The translations under genes and the position numbers were made by a program. 64,000 bases of DNA from Medicago truncatula (lineage: Eukaryota > Streptophyta > Magnoliopsida > Fabales > Fabaceae): contig NC_053043.1 of the NCBI RefSeq assembly GCF_003473485.1, positions 4,908,001-4,972,000 on the forward strand, given 5' to 3'. Below, piece by piece: positions 58,626 to 64,000 of this stretch (within the stretch, counting starts at the first letter, position 1; each line of letters starts with the position of its first letter). Under the pieces are notes generated by a model that ran no database searches, had not been told where the DNA came from, and saw only the letters and a program-made list of their open reading frames with translations.

Positions 58626-59938
58626 ATGGTTTTACATTTATTTTATCATCCCACTAAATAAATAGTTAAAAAGTTTTACATTAAGATAAATTATACGAGA
58701 TTGCTTACTCAAGTATCATTTGATTACTCTCTTTGATCATTCATATTTATAAACAACTTTTCTTAAATTATATTCCAAATACATTAGTTATTTAATAAAT
58801 CAAATAAATAAAACATTCCTTATAAATGTGACTGCACGAAGTACGTATATAGAGCCGTGGTTAAACAATCTCACATTAGAATTATACATATCTCTTGGAA
58901 ATGTTGATTTTGTCTAAGAAAACTGATTTCATCTAAGTGGAAGGTTCAGGCTTTCAGCATGGTATTTTAGGTTCTTATATTATCGTTATCACTGTTTTGT
59001 TCAACAAAAGAAACGGATTAATATTGTTAGGTTAGGTATCAGTTCGTGAACTGAACCTTGTAATCTGGTCATTGTACACAAGATTCATGAACTCAGCATG
59101 AAATCCGCAAAACGATTATTGTACTTGGCATCAAATCAATATTATCGTGAACACAAGAAATAAACTATACCACTAACCAAGTAACTGTCGAGATTAGAGG
59201 TATATTCAATGTTTTGTTTGCCCACGGAGATCACGCAAAAATCAAAACTTGTTCTGGTAAAATGGATCCAAATTGATTTTTTACTTAATTTAAAACTAAA
59301 AAATGCATAAAAATAAAGAAAAATGTCGATAGGTAAACCGATAAAAATCCGTAAATAGCTTGAGTTTTATTAGCGTTGTTCAACTATTTGCATGGGTAAT
59401 GAGTAAAAACTTCTTCAATGAGGAGTCATTTATTTAATAAAGACCGCAACCTATTAAGGATCCAAAATGGAGAAAGAAGGAAAATTTGTACATATTAGTG
59501 ACCGACAACTGTATAAGAACCCTATTTTTTCAGCAACTAAAGAGTCTCACGATTAAAATAAGAAAAACAGTAGATAAAAGGTGGTCACCATATCAAATTT
59601 ACGCGATTATTACTTTTTTCAACTTATTTTTATTTATTTTTTAAATGTAAGTACATATCAATAGACTTATTGAAATACTCTTTTTAGTTTACCATCATTG
59701 AAGTTATTAAGTCTTTAATAAGTATTTTTATTAAAAAAAAATTATAAATAAATAACGTGACATGCTCTAAGTTTTCGCTCATTGAGGGGTTTGCGGGTCC
59801 CATGTTTTGCTAGCAGCTTTCCACTTAAACAACATGGTCTTTAAGTGCACAATCTCCGTGGAAATGTGTCTTTATGTTATGTTAATTGCTTATTTCAGTT
59901 GGTGAAGCTAAAATAAAAAAAGCACGAGTTGAATGTCA
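58626..59938. other. Intergenic region without recognised content
   Basis: No supportable ORF, RNA gene or bounded repeat on either strand. Confidence 0.4.
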
Positions 59939-60222
59939 TACTCCCTCCGTCCCAAATTGTATGACGTTTTGGACATTTCACACATATTAAGAAATGCAAT
60001 TAATATTGTGTGGAAAAGAGATATTATGAGTTGTTTTACAAAATTGTCATTAATAAATAATATGGAAAAGATAAATGAAAGAATTGAAAGAAGAGAGAGT
60101 AATAAATAATTAAGGTTATAATAGAAAAAGTAACATTAATGTTGCATTGGTATTTTAAAGCGACATATAATTTGGGACAATTTTTTTCCTAAAGCGACAT
60201 ACAATTTGGGACGGAGGGAGTA
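59939..60222. mobile_element. Stowaway-like MITE (uninterrupted relative of 6371-6803)
   Basis: TA-flanked, ends ctccctccgtcccaaattgt...acaatttgggacggagggag. Aligns along its length with the outer element at 6.4 kb and shows the empty site of the inner element. Confidence 0.92.
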
Positions 60223-60380
60223 TTGTCCAATTCTATTGCACTTTGGCTAAGTATGATGTTTTCAAGACTTTCGTACTCTTTAGTATACTTGAGAAAGAAT
60301 CAGCCAACTCTCACTCGACTGTACTATCGCTCTCCTCACCTGTGTTTGGATGATGGAAACAAATATCCCCATGTGTTCTA

Positions 60381-61274
60381 GGTGGCATTTAGCATGGGAA
60401 AGGGGAATTGTTTCCCATCATGGGAAAGCAAATCATAACCATTGGATCAAAGAGGGACACTGATTTTACCATAGTCTCTCTATACTAAATTTTTTCTCCT
60501 TTGCCTTCAACCTTACAATTATCAACCAGACATCAATAATAAACCACCAGCACCACCGATTTTGATATTAACTTTTCATTATAATTGCTAGAACAAGTAA
60601 TTACCACAACAACCATTTTTCTTATTAAGATGTGTCGAAACACAAAAACTTAGTTTGATTCAATGTAGAATTAACTTTGTCTTACCGCTACTCAATCCAT
60701 GATACAAATGCTTTCTATTTGTACTAGATATGAATCATACTGTAATATCATGTAAATTTTAGCATCACCATTGTATTAAACCATATATTTTTCTATGGAT
60801 ATCCTTTTCCAATCATCTTGAACTTTAACCCATTTCCGTAAAAAAATTATGAAAATTGAAGAAAAAAATTGTAATAATAGGTTTGAAATTAACGTGATGA
60901 TAATAGTGAAGGACTAAAGATGAACACATCAGTCATAGTTTAAATATAAACGGGATTAGGTGAACAAATGAGATGGGTTTAAAATAAAAATAAAAATTGG
61001 GGTTTCAAAGAATGAATAATTCTATTTGAGATAACAAGTTGTTGATGTTGGTGTTTTATGAGTTTGTGATGTTTATGGTGATGATTGCTGTGTAAAAACA
61101 GAGAAGGATGAAAGCAAATGCTTTTGTTAGGGGAAGGGTGGTGGTGGAAGATGATGTGGAAAAAATTAAGTGTTGAGAGACAATGGTAAAATTTTGTTCC
61201 CTACTTAATTCAATGATTAAAAAGTAACTTTCTCATGGTGGGAATAACTATCATTTTCCATGCTAAACTCCACC
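60381..61274. mobile_element. Mutator-like element, 894 bp, 9-bp TSD
   Basis: Inverted ends ggtggcatttagcatgggaa...ttttccatgctaaactccacc, with a second complementary block (cccatcatgggaaag/ctttctcatggtggg). Flanked by TGTGTTCTA at 60372-60380 and 61275-61283. No transposase frame. Confidence 0.88.
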
Positions 61275-61283
61275 TGTGTTCTA

Positions 61284-62186
61284 TTGTCAATTAGCACAAA
61301 GTGATGATATGATTTGACATAAACGGATCTGGTTGCGTGTAAACAGTGTCATTATTGCACTGTAAAAATAAAAAACTAGTCTTTAGGAATCCTTATTCAG
61401 CTTTCGATTGGATTGAAATAAACTACTCAAACCAATTCATTTGCTCCAACAGTAACCTCGATTTTCTCAATTGACATGGCCATATATTTTCTCCATACAT
61501 CGTAAAATCATGGAATTTAATACAAGGTTAAAATATGGTTTTGGTCTCTGCAAATATATCTCGTTTTGGTTTTAGTTTCTGTAAAAAAAAAATTTGTTGT
61601 TTTTGGTCCCTGCAAAATATAAGTTTTTGAATCCAATTGGTTTTACTCAAAAATGATTTATGCAGCAAAAGTTCTAACTAATTTAGTGAGAGTGTATCAA
61701 GTTATGAATTGCATAATTTGACCCTTTTTTCTAACTTACTTTCTACACGAAATTTATACATTTCTGGGTCTTGCTTGACCCCTAAACTTATCCAGACAAC
61801 CAGAAACATGGAAAATAAGTTCAAATATATATTAAGTAATTAACTTACAAAAAAACTCATGCATAACATCAATTTCTTAAATTTTATGCATCTGCACATT
61901 CATAATCTATAACCACTAAAATCCAATATTATAACCCTAACCCATGCATGAGGGATGAGGGGAGGTGAACTCACAGACTCATCATTGACCGCATAATTGA
62001 CACATCAATTGCACAAAGTTCATATATAAACATAAACAAATTACATGCATCATTGACATCAACAAAACGGAACACCTATAATCCTGGAATTCACAAAAAT
62101 AAGGTGGAGTTTATTTCACACATATTAAGAAAATGTGTATAAGTAAAAGAGAGAGAAAATTGTTTTGAGTGCCTTGTCAAGTATAA
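61284..62186. other. Intergenic region
   Basis: No gene. 61530-61620 (ggttttggtctctgcaaat, tttttggtccctgcaaaat) resembles one arm of a foldback element, but no complementary arm is found nearby. Confidence 0.4.
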
Positions 62187-62671
62187 TATTTTGAATCTTT
62201 TTTTTGACGTTAAAGATAATTTCATTAACGAAAGTCTAGAAATAAATCAAATGCCAAGACTGCGGAAATACAAGGCGGAGTTTCTTCGACCCATATGCAA
62301 TCTAAATTCTTAAAAGCATATTTAGCTAAATAATGAGCAGCTTGGTTGGCTTCACGGCGCACATGCAAAAAATTTAAACTACGAAAACTACCCTTAAAAC
62401 TAATACAATCTCAAATAATAGAGCCAACATAGTTGAGAGATTGTTGGTGGGGATTCAACGCTAGAACCACATTTGAACCATCTAATTCTGCTATAAGATT
62501 CAGAAAAGACATGTCTTTTGCAAAATTTTGAATCGGGAGTGATGAAAGTAGTATTAATTAGAGTTATAATTGAAAAAAGGTAATTAATATTGCATTGAAA
62601 AGTGAATGGATCGGTTATTTTAGGATAATATTTTTTTACAAAATGATCACTTATTATAGGACGGAGGGAGT
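62103..62671. mobile_element. Degenerate Stowaway-like MITE split by a LINE fragment
   Basis: The right end is tataggacggagggagta. Left part (ttcacacatattaagaaaat) and right part (taattaatattgcattgaaa) share phrases with the copies at 6371 and 59939. The left tip is poorly preserved. Confidence 0.55.
62198..62524 (-). mobile_element. 5'-truncated LINE insertion (RNase H tail)
   Basis: A T-run at the left end (poly(A) on the - strand) and a 10-bp target duplication ATTTTGAATC at 62188-62197 and 62525-62534. The - strand reads HVRREANQAAHYLAKYAFKN, the typical RNase H C terminus of plant non-LTR elements, followed by CIWVEETPP. Only the 3' end of a parent element. Confidence 0.85.
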
Positions 62672-63201
62672 AACAAATTCGGATTTTATTTATTTTTATT
62701 TTCTCACATAAACTTTAAAACATATTTAATATCTGCACCTACAAGTTTGTTACTATTCTCTTTATAACTACACAACTTTTTTGTTCATACCTATGTTTGT
62801 CCAAATAACTAAAACATTATAAGGCCTGCTACTTACACCGCTCTTTCTGCCCAGTTTTACTTATGCATCATTGTTTGCACCCCACTTCCCTATTCTCATC
62901 AAAAAGGCTATTTTCTTCTTAAAAAATATTTTCTCTCATTCTCTTTTTAAATAAACTACTACCATTAATTAAAACTCTAGTTTATCTATACTTATGTTAT
63001 TAATTCAATGTCTCTTTTCCAATTAACTAAATAACCTCACCCCAAAGAAGGATGAATTGGTTGATGTGGAGCAACAAACCACGCGAGATTTCCCTTAAAA
63101 AAAACCATGCAAGATTTACCTAGTAGCAAAACAAAAGCGCGTACTAGGTTGTCGGAAGTGGGGACCAACAAAACATACACTTCTTTTGTCATAAAAAGAT
63201 A
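62672..63201. other. Intergenic region
   Basis: No gene or bounded repeat seen. Confidence 0.4.
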
Positions 63202-63518
63202 GGCTTAATAAACAGTTTTCGCTCTTAATTTTCACGAAGTTACGATTTTGGTCTCATAAGAAAAAACTACATACGGCCTCCTAAATTTTGCAACTGTAAT
63301 AGTTTTGGTCCCCAATGCCAATTTTTGATAAAAAAAAAAAAAAAAAAAACATGTGGCATCTCACTTAGGGTGCCACGTCAGCGTAGACCGAGTCAAAATT
63401 GACCTTGAGGGCCAAAATTGCCACAAATGCAAAACTTAGAGGACGGTTTTATAATTTTTTTTTAGGAGATCAAAATTGCAATTTTTGAAAAGTTAGAGGC
63501 TATAACTACTATTAAGTC
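63202..63518. mobile_element. Foldback element, relative of 33864-34151
   Basis: Ends ggcttaataaacagttttcg...ataactactattaagtc; core ggtgccacgtcagcgtagac is the complement of the core at 33.97 kb. Flanks ataaaaaga/ataaaaaaa may be a degraded target duplication. Confidence 0.75.
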
Positions 63519-63715
63519 ATAAAAAAAAAAATAAAAAAAATTTAAGGAATAAAAAAATAAAACATACAACTCTGTGATCTTTTTCAATAGAATTTTACAA
63601 ACATAGAAGCAAAATAATGATGATAATAATAATAAGACATAGTTTCTATTTTGATCCTTCGATTTTCAATATATTAAGAAATTGTACTATTTTATTTTAA
63701 AGGCTAAATTATCCT

Positions 63716-64000
63716 AGGGGTGTGTTTGTTTCAAGGCAAGAAATTACATTCCTATCCATGTGTTTGGTAAAAATTTAGATTTTCTTAAAATGTTTTAGAA
63801 ATTAATTAAGTAAAAAAATAAATATAAAAATATATGTTAGTGATAGTGAAAATTTATAGCAAGTTGATTTTTATTCTCATGGGAATGTTAGATTTCCATC
63901 CTTTAAGCATGAGAATAACAATAGAATAAATCATGTGTAAATAACATTCCTGTGAATATAACATTCCTCGGAACAAATTTTCAAAACTTGAAACAAACAT
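63716..64000. mobile_element. MITE with 'GGGTGTGTTTGTTTCAAG' ends, cut by window end
   Basis: Starts aggggtgtgtttgtttcaag and reaches the complementary cttgaaacaaacat at the last base, so only the tip of the right end is outside. Same family as 57757-58105. Confidence 0.65.

Noticed and set aside
61530-61620. Another foldback element
   Set aside because: One arm only; no complementary arm or target duplication found.

Overview
The window is nuclear DNA from a dicot plant, most likely a legume and probably Medicago truncatula or a close relative. The evidence is the AT-rich, intron-rich gene structure, tRNA-derived SINEs, and dense small inverted-repeat elements of the 'CTCCCTCCGTCC' and 'GGTCCCTGCA' kinds. 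The species is inferred from general familiarity with such sequence and was not tested by a search.

Seven genes are supported, all reconstructed here from splice sites and reading frames. On the + strand: PEX7, the peroxisomal PTS2 receptor (1818-3216, 2 exons); a granulin-domain papain-like cysteine protease (8147-10387, 5 exons); a DUF688 protein (16024-18569, 3 coding exons); and an AGL80-like type I MADS-box gene (30196-31275, 2 exons). On the - strand: an LRR receptor-like protein without a kinase (20138-23234, 2 exons); a GARP/G2-like MYB transcription factor (32536-35501, 6 exons); and a plant cysteine oxidase, an N-degron oxygen sensor (41291-43840, 5 exons). The genes belong to unrelated pathways. 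PEX7 and the DUF688 gene seem to be neighbours in Arabidopsis too, so the left third looks like an old conserved gene block.

The intergenic space is built largely of transposons. Several short foldback elements have 9-bp target duplications (Mutator-like: 10639, 11020, 28220, 31820, 60381). There are 'CTCCCTCCGT' MITEs, one nested in another with the uninserted relative still present at 59.9 kb, plus hAT-like elements (24038, 26562, 58252), SINEs and two LINE RNase H tails. Local duplications lie upstream of the protease and upstream of the cysteine oxidase. A fragment of the DUF688 gene has been copied to the far side of the receptor-like gene.

From about 47 to 57 kb is a transposon cluster. 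A Ty1/copia remnant is split by an En/Spm (CACTA) remnant. It is followed by minisatellite arrays and a Helitron-like element (about 52147-56188, - strand) that carries the C-terminal PIF1-like helicase plus a frameshifted gene with B3-like character. The segment from 57 to 64 kb has no gene that I can support. No CRISPR, operon or prokaryote-type system is present, and I found nothing that clearly amounts to a new biological system. The Helitron cargo and the DUF688/receptor duplication are the most interesting points.
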